DNA from: Desulfobacterales bacterium
Lineage (GTDB): Bacteria > Desulfobacterota > Desulfobacteria > Desulfobacterales > JAEINQ01
Assembly (NCBI GenBank): GCA_016342285.1
Contig: JAEINQ010000046.1
Coordinates: 1 to 55,575, forward strand
DNA length: 55,575 bases
Direction: 5' to 3'
Shown here: piece after piece, positions 40,928 through 48,686 of the stretch
How positions within the stretch are numbered: the stretch's first letter is position 1
How the letters are laid out: each line of letters begins with the position of its first letter
The notes under the pieces: generated by a model
Database searches by the model: none
Told to the model about the DNA's origin: nothing
The model's input: the letters and a program-made list of their open reading frames with translations, nothing else
Program-made: the position numbers and the translations under genes

Positions 40928-40943
40928 AGCAACAGCCATGCCA
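40928..40943 (-). promoter_or_regulatory. sigma-54 promoter
   Basis: Minus strand TGGCATG-GCTG-TTGCT. GG and GC are both correct with exact spacing. It is 77 bp before the CBS-ACT ATG and 103 bp downstream of the palindrome at 41046. Confidence 0.75.
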
Positions 40944-41045
40944 ATCGGTGCTTCCTTAACGAAAGGATTCATTCATTAAAAACAACGGGTTTTGACCATC
41001 GTGTCAGGGGGGCGGATGCAAAATGGGGAAACGGGTGTCGAATTG

Positions 41046-41062
41046 CTTTACAGCGTGTAAAG
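41046..41062. promoter_or_regulatory. perfect 7-3-7 palindrome, probable enhancer site
   Basis: CTTTACAGCGTGTAAAG, arms perfect. Upstream of the sigma-54 promoter at 40943, as at 5146 and 23739. It touches repeat copy D. Confidence 0.65.
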
Positions 41063-41070
41063 ATCTTGCC

Positions 41071-41296
41071 GGCAAATGCCTAAAATGCGCTAAAGTTTGA
41101 AATGCCTAATCCGCCAAAAGAAAAGGCGGACAAGAGTTGAGGAGTCGCTTCGCTCCGGCTTTTTAAGCTAAGATATGGCAGAATTCCTTCATTTTAGGCA
41201 TTTTAGGCAATTTAGGCATTTCGAACTGGAAGCGAAGTATCGCCGCCCCTTCCAGGGAGCACCCAAGGCCACATCCTCTGGGAGAGGATTCTTTAC
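41071..41296. repeat. nonamer-armed palindromic intergenic element, copy D
   Basis: Almost identical to copy A from AAATGCCTAAAATGCGC to ATATGGCAGAATTCC, but with three 9-bp units (ATTTTAGGC, ATTTTAGGC, AATTTAGGC, 41193-41219) against two in A: unit number varies. The CCCC...GGG tail and GATTCTTTAC end supply the stop codon of the ATPase-like gene. Confidence 0.85.
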
Positions 41297-42243
41297 TGGG
41301 ATTCGGATTTCGGGTCCCGGGACCGATGGGGGGCGACCGGGGGGCGAAACGGCCATTGCCAGGCCCCTGCCGCTGCCAGCAACGCCGCCAAACACCAGAT
41401 TCTGTGAATCCACGATAGCTGCCAGTGCCATCCCGCGAGCCAGACGATGAGTCCTCCGGCCACCAGGAACACCACGGTTTGCCGGGCCGAACCACGGTGG
41501 ACCAACCCACGGATGTCGGTTCGGTTTGGCAGCGGGCCGTCTTTTTTGCATCGTCGGGCCCATTCGGTATGGGCGCCGGTGGCCACAACCAGGCCGGCCC
41601 CCTTGCCTTGGATGACCCGTGTTCCCATCCAGCCCATGGAGGTCATTTCGGGAAAATCCGCGCCGGAAGCGACAGGGACCGTGTATTTTCCCACCGGCTC
41701 GGCGCTGCCGCTCAGGGGTGTCTCGTCGACGGTCAGGTCGCAAGCCTCCATCAGGCGCAGGTCCGCCGGAATGATTTCCCCGGGCCCGATGATCACCACA
41801 TCGCCGGGGACCAACTGAACGGGGTCCATGGACCTGAACTGGCTGTCACGGCGCACCCGGCAAAGGGCGCCGGTCAGTGAGGAACCGGAACGGAGCCGGT
41901 CCATGCCCAGGAAGATTCCCTGGCTGACCATTTCCACGACAACCAGGCAAAAGGCCTCGGAAAATGCGCCGGCAGCCAAGGCGGCCAGGATGGCAGCGGT
42001 CATGGTCAGGGTGCGGCCGTTGAGCAACTGCCGGCAGGCAACCCGGGTCCGGACTCCCCGGCCGACAGGGAAAGAATGGTTTTGTCCGTATCGTTCGCGT
42101 CGCGCGCGGGCTACGGCATCGTTTAAGCCGACACTCGGATCGGTGCCCAGCTTGGCCGCTACCGACTTGACGTCAAAGGCATGCCAGGCCAGGGGGCGTA
42201 CGGGCGTCTTTCCCGCCGGCGCAGTGGTTTGGGTCTTGAACAT
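41293..42243 (-). CDS. truncated P-type ATPase-like protein (N-terminal and actuator part only)
   Basis: 316 aa. Cation-ATPase N-terminal segment (AWHAFDVKSVAAKLGTDP, GLNDAVARARRERYG), two TM helices (70-130), an actuator domain (VQLVPGDVVIIGPGEIIPADLRLM, LTVDETPLSG), then two C-terminal TM helices. The dephosphorylation motif TGES is changed (LSGSAEPVGK) and the DKTGT phosphorylation and nucleotide domains are absent. It cannot be an active pump. It ends in repeat copy D, so truncation by repeat insertion is possible, but a second TM pair after the actuator argues for a stable shortened protein. Lies between two CBS-ACT genes. Confidence 0.8.
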   Translation of the reverse strand: MFKTQTTAPAGKTPVRPLAWHAFDVKSVAAKLGTDPSVGLNDAVARARRERYGQNHSFPVGRGVRTRVACRQLLNGRTLTMTAAILAALAAGAFSEAFCLVVVEMVSQGIFLGMDRLRSGSSLTGALCRVRRDSQFRSMDPVQLVPGDVVIIGPGEIIPADLRLMEACDLTVDETPLSGSAEPVGKYTVPVASGADFPEMTSMGWMGTRVIQGKGAGLVVATGAHTEWARRCKKDGPLPNRTDIRGLVHRGSARQTVVFLVAGGLIVWLAGWHWQLSWIHRIWCLAALLAAAGAWQWPFRPPVAPHRSRDPKSESQ

Positions 42244-42264
42244 GGTTATGGGCCTTTGAGGCCG

Positions 42265-42945
42265 TCAGAAATATATTTCCCGGCGGTTTTCCCGATGATC
42301 GACCATGTAGCGGAGCCGGGCAACGGCTCCAATCTCGGCCTGAATCGCTTCGAGCTGGCCCCGGTCCAGGCCGTAGATGCGGATGTAAACGTTTCGATAC
42401 CCTTCGGGAGCCCGGTCATAGGTGCTTAAAATGCTCACCAGTCTCCCCCCGTGGGTCCGAATCCGGTCAGCCACCTCTTTGATGGCGCCCGGGCGATCCT
42501 CCAGTTCCATGGCGAACTGAATGCCCCGCTTGCCCACCCCGGTCAACGAGATGATGACTTTGAAGATTTCCGATGCGGTGATGGTGCCGACGACCCTGTC
42601 CTCGGCGTCCACCACCGGCACGCCGGAAATCTTATTTTCCAGCAGGACCTGGGCGGTCTCTTCGATGGTGAAGTTTTCCGGCACGGTGATGACCGGCCGT
42701 GTCATGATTTCATACACGCGAATGGTGGAGATCAGATAGAGCAGTTCGTGGATCTCCAGGGTCGTGGCGTCTGACGCCGATGCCCGTTTGAGGTCGCGGT
42801 CGGTGACGACCCCTACCAGTTTGCCCTTGCCCAGAACCGGCAGCATGCGGATATCGTGCTGTTTGAGCCGTTTAACGGCCTGGTCCATGGCCTCTTTTTC
42901 GTCGATGGTTACGGCCGGTTGCTTCATCCAGTGTTTGACCAGCAT
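42265..42945 (-). CDS. CBS-pair plus ACT sensor protein (paralogue)
   Basis: 226 aa from ATG 42945 (AAGGAGG upstream); same length and layout as 40171-40851, and the ACT part is close in sequence (IISLTGVGKRGIQFA shared). CBS 1 TIDEKEAMDQAVKRL, MLPVLGKGKLVGVVTDRDL; CBS 2 ITVPENFTIEETAQVL, GVPVVDAEDRVVGTITASEI. Followed 21 bp later by the ATPase-like gene. The pair probably arose by local duplication. Confidence 0.9.
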   Translation of the reverse strand: MLVKHWMKQPAVTIDEKEAMDQAVKRLKQHDIRMLPVLGKGKLVGVVTDRDLKRASASDATTLEIHELLYLISTIRVYEIMTRPVITVPENFTIEETAQVLLENKISGVPVVDAEDRVVGTITASEIFKVIISLTGVGKRGIQFAMELEDRPGAIKEVADRIRTHGGRLVSILSTYDRAPEGYRNVYIRIYGLDRGQLEAIQAEIGAVARLRYMVDHRENRREIYF

Positions 42946-43223
42946 GGGAGACCTCCTTGTTGCCGATGAATGCCGATGAAAATTCCGAGAGACACGAAAC
43001 CCGTGCAGCGGGTTGACGCATGCGCTACCGAGATGTCGGTGTTCCGGGGCGCTGTGGCCAATATTTGGATTAGCAAAGGGCGTGCCAGAAGACATTGAGG
43101 CGGAATAGAAGATAACAATCCGAGAAAACAAGAAAAATAGCCGGATTCAAACGATGGGGTGGCACGAGGCGCCGTCTCGTTCTGTTGGCCTGCTTTCCAT
43201 GTTGTAAAATAGAGACGGGGTCA

Positions 43224-43387
43224 GCGTTCACAGGGCATCACGCCGAGGCGTGACTTTGTTCCCGGGCATTTAAAGTACAATGGGGTACGTCTGCATGCCC
43301 GGCGCCTTGCATCTACGGCACCCTGTAAACGCTTACGGTGCAAGGATTTTTAAATTTCTCAAGCGTTTCACACCCGTGAACAGTTAC
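43224..43387. repeat. 159-bp-type interspersed repeat, copy 2
   Basis: Second copy of the 4107-4265 repeat, same orientation. Right end GTGAACAGTTAC (43376-43387) identical to copy 1. The element is flanked by a 9-bp direct repeat GAGACGGGG at 43212-43220 and 43388-43396, which would fit a target-site duplication. The remaining sequence of 42946-43472 holds no gene. Confidence 0.8.
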
Positions 43388-43472
43388 GAGACGGGGGCGG
43401 GGCGGGAGTGGCTGTGAGATCCGCTCCAGCGGCCTGAGCGTAAGGGGCGCCGGATGGGGAGGTGTTTTGCTG

Positions 43473-45092
43473 TCAGGTCGGGCTGCGAATTTCTTCCGAT
43501 GCGAAACAAAAGGGGTCTCTGTCCTTGAAAATGTTCAGGCCCCGGCTATGGGTGATGGCGAGACAACCGCGGCAGACCACGGCCAGTCGGCAGGAGCGGC
43601 AGGTGTCACTGCCGTTTCGATAGCGCCGGGCCAGGTCCGAATGATAGATCGCCATCAGATCGGTTTCAAAGATGTTGCCGATCAGAGACGGAAACTTTCT
43701 GCAGGCATGCACCTCTCCGTCGGGAAGCAGCGACACGAAGTTAAATGCCGCGCCGCAGCCATAGCCGGTGCAGCCGCCAAAGGGGGGCATGCCGTTTTCG
43801 GTCCGGATGATATTGAATAGGTTGTCTTTTAGTCCCAGGCGCGGATTTTTTCTGGCGGCGGCTTCATATTCCCGCAAGAAAGCCTCGAAGTCCTTGGGGT
43901 CCGGCATCATGAGCTGTGCGCCTTCCCCCACGGTGGACAGGCGGTTGAAGGTGAAGGCGTCGGTTCGATCCCCGAGAAAATCGCTGAGGGGAAGGATCTG
44001 GTTCAGGTTGTCGCAGGTAGCGGTGAGCATGACCATGGTGTAGATGCCCAGACCTCGCAGTTGGTCCAGGAAGTCAAGGGAGCGCTGGAAATGGCCTTTC
44101 CCGCGGATCTCATCGTTGTGTTCGGCCAGCCCCTCCAGGCTGATTTGAAAATACGCCGGCGTGGCGATTTGAAGCAGTTCTTCGATTCGATGGACGGGGG
44201 TGGGATTGCCGAGGATGGCCAGGGAGAAACCCAGGTCCGAGGCGGCGCGGTAAATGTGCATGAAATGGGGATAGAGCATGGGGTTGCCGCCAGTAAAGGT
44301 GACCTGGCCCTGCACATGCATTTGCTGGCAGAACCCGTAGAAATCTTCCAGGACAGCCATGGCCGTCTCTTTGGCCATGGGGGTGCGTTCACTGCGGTCG
44401 TAGCAGTGCTTGCATCGAAGGTCGCACGCCTGTGTGATGTGCCACTGGAGGGTGAACACATCGGCCTGAAGAAACGTGCCATAGGGGTCGGTTCCTTTCA
44501 GGTTGGAAAACCCATGACGCGCGATACCGGATTCGGGCGCCAGGAGAATGCCCTGGGAGACCGCTCGGTCCAACGCCCTGTGGATGGCCCCGACTTTCAC
44601 CTGACCCGCGAAGGCCGCTTCGCGCGGATCGATTCCTTCGACAATGATTTTTAATGCCAGAAGGTCGATGCTGTCCGCTTCCCGGATTCGTCGTTCGCCG
44701 GTTTTCAAACAACGCCATGTCATGACCTGGACCGGTGAGGGGTCTGGCGCCGGCGGCTGTTTTTCCGGTTCGGCGTGGATCCGGGCCGGCAGATTTTTCC
44801 ATGAGACAGGGGTCAGGGTGAGGGTTGGATTGGGGGTCAGCGCTTGGGGCGGTTGATGGATCCGTGTCGGATCTGCTTGGATGCCATGCCAGACCCATTC
44901 AATGCGGGCCAGGTCATGGATGAAATCCGGCAAGCCAAGGGGGGCGGTCAGGGAACGCAACGCGTCGGGGAATGTGTCCGGCTGACAGGTTTCACTCAAT
45001 GCCGCCAGTACCTTGCCCCAGGCGTTGCTTCCTAAGGTACGGCGGCAATGGGTGAAGATTTCATTGAAACTGTCGACTTGCGATGGGTTCAC
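43473..45092 (-). CDS. sbtM: SbtM-like radical SAM peptide maturase with SPASM domain
   Basis: 539-aa radical SAM enzyme. The 4Fe-4S cluster motif CDLRCKHC (C223, C227, C230) and VTFTGGNP follow; the C-terminal SPASM-type extra clusters have C441, C446, C464, C498, C501, C507, C510 and C529. The N-terminal ~200 residues contain a helical, winged-helix-like part (DSIDLLALKIIVEG, GAIHRALDRAVSQGIL) likely for target recognition. SPASM radical SAM enzymes modify short ribosomal peptides. The neighbour 79 bp upstream is a selenocysteine peptide gene, which makes this the maturase of the SbtA/SbtM 'selenobiotic' class, I believe named for thio(seleno)oxazole-type modification. That chemistry is not shown by the sequence. 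Confidence 0.88.
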   Translation of the reverse strand: MNPSQVDSFNEIFTHCRRTLGSNAWGKVLAALSETCQPDTFPDALRSLTAPLGLPDFIHDLARIEWVWHGIQADPTRIHQPPQALTPNPTLTLTPVSWKNLPARIHAEPEKQPPAPDPSPVQVMTWRCLKTGERRIREADSIDLLALKIIVEGIDPREAAFAGQVKVGAIHRALDRAVSQGILLAPESGIARHGFSNLKGTDPYGTFLQADVFTLQWHITQACDLRCKHCYDRSERTPMAKETAMAVLEDFYGFCQQMHVQGQVTFTGGNPMLYPHFMHIYRAASDLGFSLAILGNPTPVHRIEELLQIATPAYFQISLEGLAEHNDEIRGKGHFQRSLDFLDQLRGLGIYTMVMLTATCDNLNQILPLSDFLGDRTDAFTFNRLSTVGEGAQLMMPDPKDFEAFLREYEAAARKNPRLGLKDNLFNIIRTENGMPPFGGCTGYGCGAAFNFVSLLPDGEVHACRKFPSLIGNIFETDLMAIYHSDLARRYRNGSDTCRSCRLAVVCRGCLAITHSRGLNIFKDRDPFCFASEEIRSPT

Positions 45093-45146
45093 GGTGCTTT
45101 CGTATCAGGTTGGAAATCGATTTTTCTTCGGGCCAAACCGGAATGG

Positions 45147-45165
45147 GGCGCGCAGACTGCGCGCC
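45147..45165 (-). promoter_or_regulatory. SECIS-like hairpin 3 (after UGA codon 71)
   Basis: Stem GGCGCGCA / TGCGCGCC with loop GUC; the loop starts 20 nt after the UGA at 45180-45178. May also act as a terminator between the peptide and maturase genes. Confidence 0.6.
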
Positions 45166-45171
45166 ATCGCA

Positions 45172-45390
45172 TCAGGATCAGCCGCTCTTGGCAGGTTTTT
45201 CTTTTTTCACGTCGGTGCTCCCGGCACCGGAAGTGTCCCCGCTTCAACCGCTTTTGGAGCTACCTGCTCCGGCTTTTTCGCCACTTCAGGCGCTTGTGCC
45301 GGCGCAGCCGCTTACAGCGAGCGTGGAACCTGCGATCAAGCCGGCAATGCAAAAGCCGGACAGGATCTTTTTCAGGTCATTGGCGTCCAT
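45172..45390 (-). CDS. sbtA: selenocysteine-containing target peptide (SbtA-like), 72 residues with three UGA codons
   Basis: Start ATG 45390 with AGGAG six bases upstream. Reading UGA as Sec (U) gives a leader (MDANDLKKILSGF, hydrophobic CIAGLIAGSTLAV, SGCAGTSA) and a core with U35, U49 and U71 in the contexts SA-U-SG, SG-U-SG, SG-U-S, ending at UGA 73 (45174-45172). The core is Gly/Ser/Lys-rich. Standard translation would stop at residue 34. The context and repeated SGU motif, the hairpins after each UGA and the adjacent maturase support selenocysteine insertion. VSGC (26-29) fits a lipobox, so the leader may be a lipoprotein signal. SelA/SelB/tRNA-Sec genes are not in the window. Confidence 0.85.
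45213..45229 (-). promoter_or_regulatory. SECIS-like hairpin 2 (after UGA codon 49)
   Basis: Stem CGGTGC / GCACCG with loop CGGGA; the loop starts 20 nt after the UGA at 45246-45244. An alternative fold CUUCCG/CGGGAG has a GUGC loop. Confidence 0.55.
45256..45270 (-). promoter_or_regulatory. SECIS-like hairpin 1 (after UGA codon 35)
   Basis: Stem GGAGC / GCTCC with loop AGGUA; the loop starts 20 nt after the UGA at 45288-45286 and contains GGU, as in the classic E. coli element. Confidence 0.6.
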
Positions 45391-45448
45391 TGGCGTCTCC
45401 TGTCGAGTTAAGGGTGAGATTCGTTGGCCATCCCCGGGGCAGGATGAC

Positions 45449-45512
45449 GAAAAGCGAATCCATAAGGCAAGGATACCTGGCAACATTGATAAAAGCAATG
45501 GATTCGCTTTTC
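45449..45512. promoter_or_regulatory. 15-bp perfect inverted repeat upstream of sbtA
   Basis: GAAAAGCGAATCCAT (45449-45463) and ATGGATTCGCTTTTC (45498-45512), 34-bp spacer. Lies 59-122 bp upstream of the peptide start and 18 bp after the hybrid kinase stop. Could be a terminator of the kinase gene or a regulator site. A weak sigma-70-like TTGCTT-17-TATCCT overlaps it. Confidence 0.5.
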
Positions 45513-45529
45513 CATATTAACAATATCTA

Positions 45530-48343
45530 TCAAATGGGAGGGGGCTCTGTCAATTGCGGGCGGGGCCGGGTTCGGTCCAGGACGCGCCGCACGATTTGCG
45601 CCAGGTCCCGAAGCACGATGGGCTTCATTACGAGTTCTTCAATGCCCAGTTTGGCCGATAGCTCCTCGCTGATGCGGTCGCTGAATCCGGTGCAGATGAT
45701 CACGGGAATGTCCGGCCGGATGTTCATCAAGGTCCGGGCCAGTGCGTCGCCGGTCATCTGGGGCATGGTCATGTCGGTGATGACCAAATCAATTTCCCGG
45801 CTATTCTTTCGGAACCATTCCAGCGCCTTGAGGCTTTCGCTGAAGGTGTTGATGCGGTAGCCGAGCTTTTCCAGCATCTGCCGGCCCAGGTCCACCTGAA
45901 ATTCCTCGTCGTCCACGAAGAGAATCCGTTCGCTGCCCGTTGGCAGTGCCGGGGGTGTTGTGGATTCGCCGGCATTCTTGGCTTCGATAACCGGCAGCAG
46001 GATGTGAAAGGTCGTTCCCTCATAGGGGCGGCTGTTGATCTCCATGGCGCCTTCGTGGCTATTAACGATGCCGTGGACCACGCTGAGTCCCATCCCGGTC
46101 CCCTCGTCTTTGGGTTTGGTTGTGAAAAAGGGGTCGAAAATCCGCTCCATGATTTCCGGGGCCATGCCGTGGCCGGTATCGGAAACGGTGATTCGGGCAA
46201 CCCGTACCTGGCCAAGCCCCGGATGCCGGGCAATGGATTCCTCGTCGAGGGTTTCTTCTGTCAGCCGGATGTCGAGAACGCCGCCGGATTCACGCATGGC
46301 GTGAGCGGCGTTGGTACACAGGTTCATGATGACCTGGTGAATCTGGCTCGGGTCCGCCATGACGGTGGGTTCACTGTCCATGGTCAGGTTCATGTCGATG
46401 GTGGTGGGAAGGGAGGCGCGAAGCAGCTTGTAGGCCTCCTTGACGACGGGGCCGACCAGCATGGGCATCTTGTCCTGGTCGGCCTGGCGGCTGAAGGTCA
46501 GGATCTGCTTGACCAGATCCCTGGCCCGTTCACCGGCCTTGAAAATTTTGAGCAGATGGCTCTGCACCAGGGAACCCGGCGTGGCGTCGCTCAGGGAGAG
46601 TTCGGTGTATCCGAGAATGGCAGACAGGATGTTGTTGAAGTCGTGGGCGATGCCGCCGGCCAGGGTGCCGATGGCCTCCATCTTCTGGGATTGTCGGAGC
46701 TGGGTTTCCAGGTTTTTCTTGTCGGTGATGTCGATGATAAATCCCCTGACACCGATGGGGCGGCCTTCACTGACGGCGGCGATGGCATGCAGCATGGCAG
46801 GAAATCGGGAGCCGTCTTTTCTCAAGGCGGCAAATTCGGTCAAACCGAGCGGTTCTCCATGGGTGATGCGGCCGATATTGTCCATGGCCGCCTGCCGGTC
46901 TTTGCGGTCGATCATGTCGAAAGCGTTCAGCCCCCGGGCCAAGTCGTCCGATGAATACCCGAAGTAGTCGTACGCCTTTCGGTTGACAAAGGTCAGGCGT
47001 CCCTGGATGTCCATCTCGAAGATGGCTTCGGGGAGCAGTTCGGCCAGTTCGCGGAACCGCTGTTCGCTCTCCTTTTTTTCCGATTCGGCGGTCTTTCTGG
47101 CCTCGATCATCCGGTTGGCCGAGTCGGCCAGCTGGACGAATTCGGAGAAATGGACGGCGTTGGGATCGATGGTGGCCGAAGTGGTGGCCGCATCTTGAAA
47201 AAAGGAAGAGAACAGTGCGATGTTGCCGCCGGTCTTTTTCGCCATATAGCTTGCTGCCAGGGCGATGACGCCCAGCATGGCGACCAGGGCCAAAACCAGA
47301 TAGAGCACCTGTTGCTTGAGTTCGCTGTAGATGATGGCTTGGCGCTCGGCGATGATCTGGTCGATATCGTCGAGGTAGACCCCGGCGCCCACGTACCACT
47401 GCCAGTCCGCGATGCCCATGGTGTAGCTGAGTTTTGGCGCGCTGCGTTTTCCGTCCAGCTCAGGCATGGTGTAGCGGACAAAACCACCCCCGGTCCTGGC
47501 CGCGGCGATGAGCTCCTGGACCACTTTGACGCCGTCGGCGTCGGTAATATGGCCCATGTTCTTCCCTCGGGCCGGTCCTGACAGGCTCATTCCGTCCCAT
47601 TGGCCGGCGAAAATATAGCCGGCCTTTCCGTATTGTCGGCGTGAGATCCGATCCAGGACTTCCGCCTGAATGTCGGCGGTGACATCGTCGATGTATTCCC
47701 CGGTGCCGATGAACCAGTCAAAGGGCTCGAAATATTTGATGAAGGCGATTTTCGAATAATGTCGGCCTTGGGAATCGGGCTTGGTCCAGGTGTACTCGTA
47801 AAACCCCTCGCCATTGTTGCGGGCGATGCGGATCATGTCCTGGATGACGAATTTTCCATGGGTGTCCTGCATTTCCAGCAGGTTCAATCCTTCCAACTCG
47901 GGTCGGCCCGCAAAAAGCTGTTCGATGCCGTCGATCCCCGTGGCGAAATAATACCCGCGGTCGTTGCTGAACCGGATGGGGCGCAGGGCGTCTTTGACCA
48001 TCTGCTCGATTTCAGCGATGCTCCGGTTTTTCCCATGGGTATTGTATAAATGGGTGGCGATGGCGTGGGCTTCGTAGGTCCGGTTTCGAATCTCCTCTTT
48101 CAGTTGGTTTTCCGTCTGGGATTTTTTGTACTGGATGAAGTCGATGGCCCGTTCCACTTCGGACCGAAGTATTTGGCGCTGGCCTTCCAGGAAACCTTCC
48201 CGAAGGCTTACGGCGTCCTCGCGAAACCGGCGAATCTCCATGGAGACCCACAGGTATCCGCAGATCGACACCGCCAGGGTCGCCACGACGATCATGTTCA
48301 GGGTAAAGACGCGGGTGATGCTACCGATTGGGCGTGTGGTCAT
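45530..48343 (-). CDS. hybrid sensor histidine kinase, double Cache-PAS-HisKA-HATPase-REC
   Basis: 937 aa from ATG 48343; the frame opens earlier, inside a mntP remnant. TM1 about 12-33, two Cache-2-like modules (55-225 with [12 protein letters not shown] and [14 protein letters not shown]; 226-330 with [12 protein letters not shown] and [13 protein letters not shown]), TM2 about 346-366, PAS 430-540, HisKA H567 (GGIAHDFNN), HATPase with DTGHGM and GTGMGL, and a C-terminal receiver (about 815-930; [17 protein letters not shown]). This double-Cache type often senses small organic acids. No separate regulator follows, so the phosphorelay partner is elsewhere, or the NtrC-type gene at 48687. Confidence 0.93.
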   Translation of the reverse strand: MTTRPIGSITRVFTLNMIVVATLAVSICGYLWVSMEIRRFREDAVSLREGFLEGQRQILRSEVERAIDFIQYKKSQTENQLKEEIRNRTYEAHAIATHLYNTHGKNRSIAEIEQMVKDALRPIRFSNDRGYYFATGIDGIEQLFAGRPELEGLNLLEMQDTHGKFVIQDMIRIARNNGEGFYEYTWTKPDSQGRHYSKIAFIKYFEPFDWFIGTGEYIDDVTADIQAEVLDRISRRQYGKAGYIFAGQWDGMSLSGPARGKNMGHITDADGVKVVQELIAAARTGGGFVRYTMPELDGKRSAPKLSYTMGIADWQWYVGAGVYLDDIDQIIAERQAIIYSELKQQVLYLVLALVAMLGVIALAASYMAKKTGGNIALFSSFFQDAATTSATIDPNAVHFSEFVQLADSANRMIEARKTAESEKKESEQRFRELAELLPEAIFEMDIQGRLTFVNRKAYDYFGYSSDDLARGLNAFDMIDRKDRQAAMDNIGRITHGEPLGLTEFAALRKDGSRFPAMLHAIAAVSEGRPIGVRGFIIDITDKKNLETQLRQSQKMEAIGTLAGGIAHDFNNILSAILGYTELSLSDATPGSLVQSHLLKIFKAGERARDLVKQILTFSRQADQDKMPMLVGPVVKEAYKLLRASLPTTIDMNLTMDSEPTVMADPSQIHQVIMNLCTNAAHAMRESGGVLDIRLTEETLDEESIARHPGLGQVRVARITVSDTGHGMAPEIMERIFDPFFTTKPKDEGTGMGLSVVHGIVNSHEGAMEINSRPYEGTTFHILLPVIEAKNAGESTTPPALPTGSERILFVDDEEFQVDLGRQMLEKLGYRINTFSESLKALEWFRKNSREIDLVITDMTMPQMTGDALARTLMNIRPDIPVIICTGFSDRISEELSAKLGIEELVMKPIVLRDLAQIVRRVLDRTRPRPQLTEPPPI

Positions 48344-48356
48344 GGGTTTGTCATTC

Positions 48357-48600
48357 CTATCCCGGGAAAACACCGTGTTCGTATAGGATCCTGATCCCGA
48401 TGCCCAACAACACGAGGCCGCCGCCGACCTCGGCATAGCGGTTCAAGTAGGCCGCCCGGGCGATGCGTTTTCCCAGGTGCATGACGGTAACGGTAAAGAT
48501 GCCGGCCACCAGTCCGATGATCAGGGCCTGAAACAATCTGAAGTGCCACGACAGCCGGAAGACCTGGCGGAAACTGATTTGGCGCAGCGTAACTGCTATT
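48357..48600 (-). pseudogene. mntP: mntP remnant with internal deletion
   Basis: Reading the minus strand: VTLRQISFRQVFRLSWHF then RLFQ directly joined to ALIIGLVAG and MHLGKRIARAAYL..., ending RILYEHGVFPG and a stop at 48357. Compared with the intact mntP (51782-52354) it lacks the first 25 residues and an 88-codon block (residues 48-135 of the intact protein). The join falls at a GGCCCT sequence present at both sites in the intact gene, as expected of a short-repeat deletion. Not functional. Confidence 0.85.
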
Positions 48601-48623
48601 TCGCTTTGTCCTATAGTTTCAGG

Positions 48624-48662
48624 CTACTCGGGGAGCTTGAGACTTTCAAGATCTTTTATCGT
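48624..48662 (-). pseudogene. remnant of the C-terminal end of the PEP-synthase-like gene
   Basis: Minus strand encodes KDLESLKLPE and a stop, matching KDLESLGLPG at the end of the gene at 52566; the DNA AAGATCTTGAAAGTCTC is identical. Together with the mntP remnant 25 bp downstream it marks a duplicated and decayed PEP-protein/mntP segment. Confidence 0.8.
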
Positions 48663-48686
48663 CTGCGCCAGGATTCATTACAACGC

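Noticed and set aside
45068..45174. Further extension of the selenopeptide past UGA codon 73
   Set aside because: The following frame loses the Gly/Ser core composition, and no hairpin with the 20-nt loop spacing follows this UGA.
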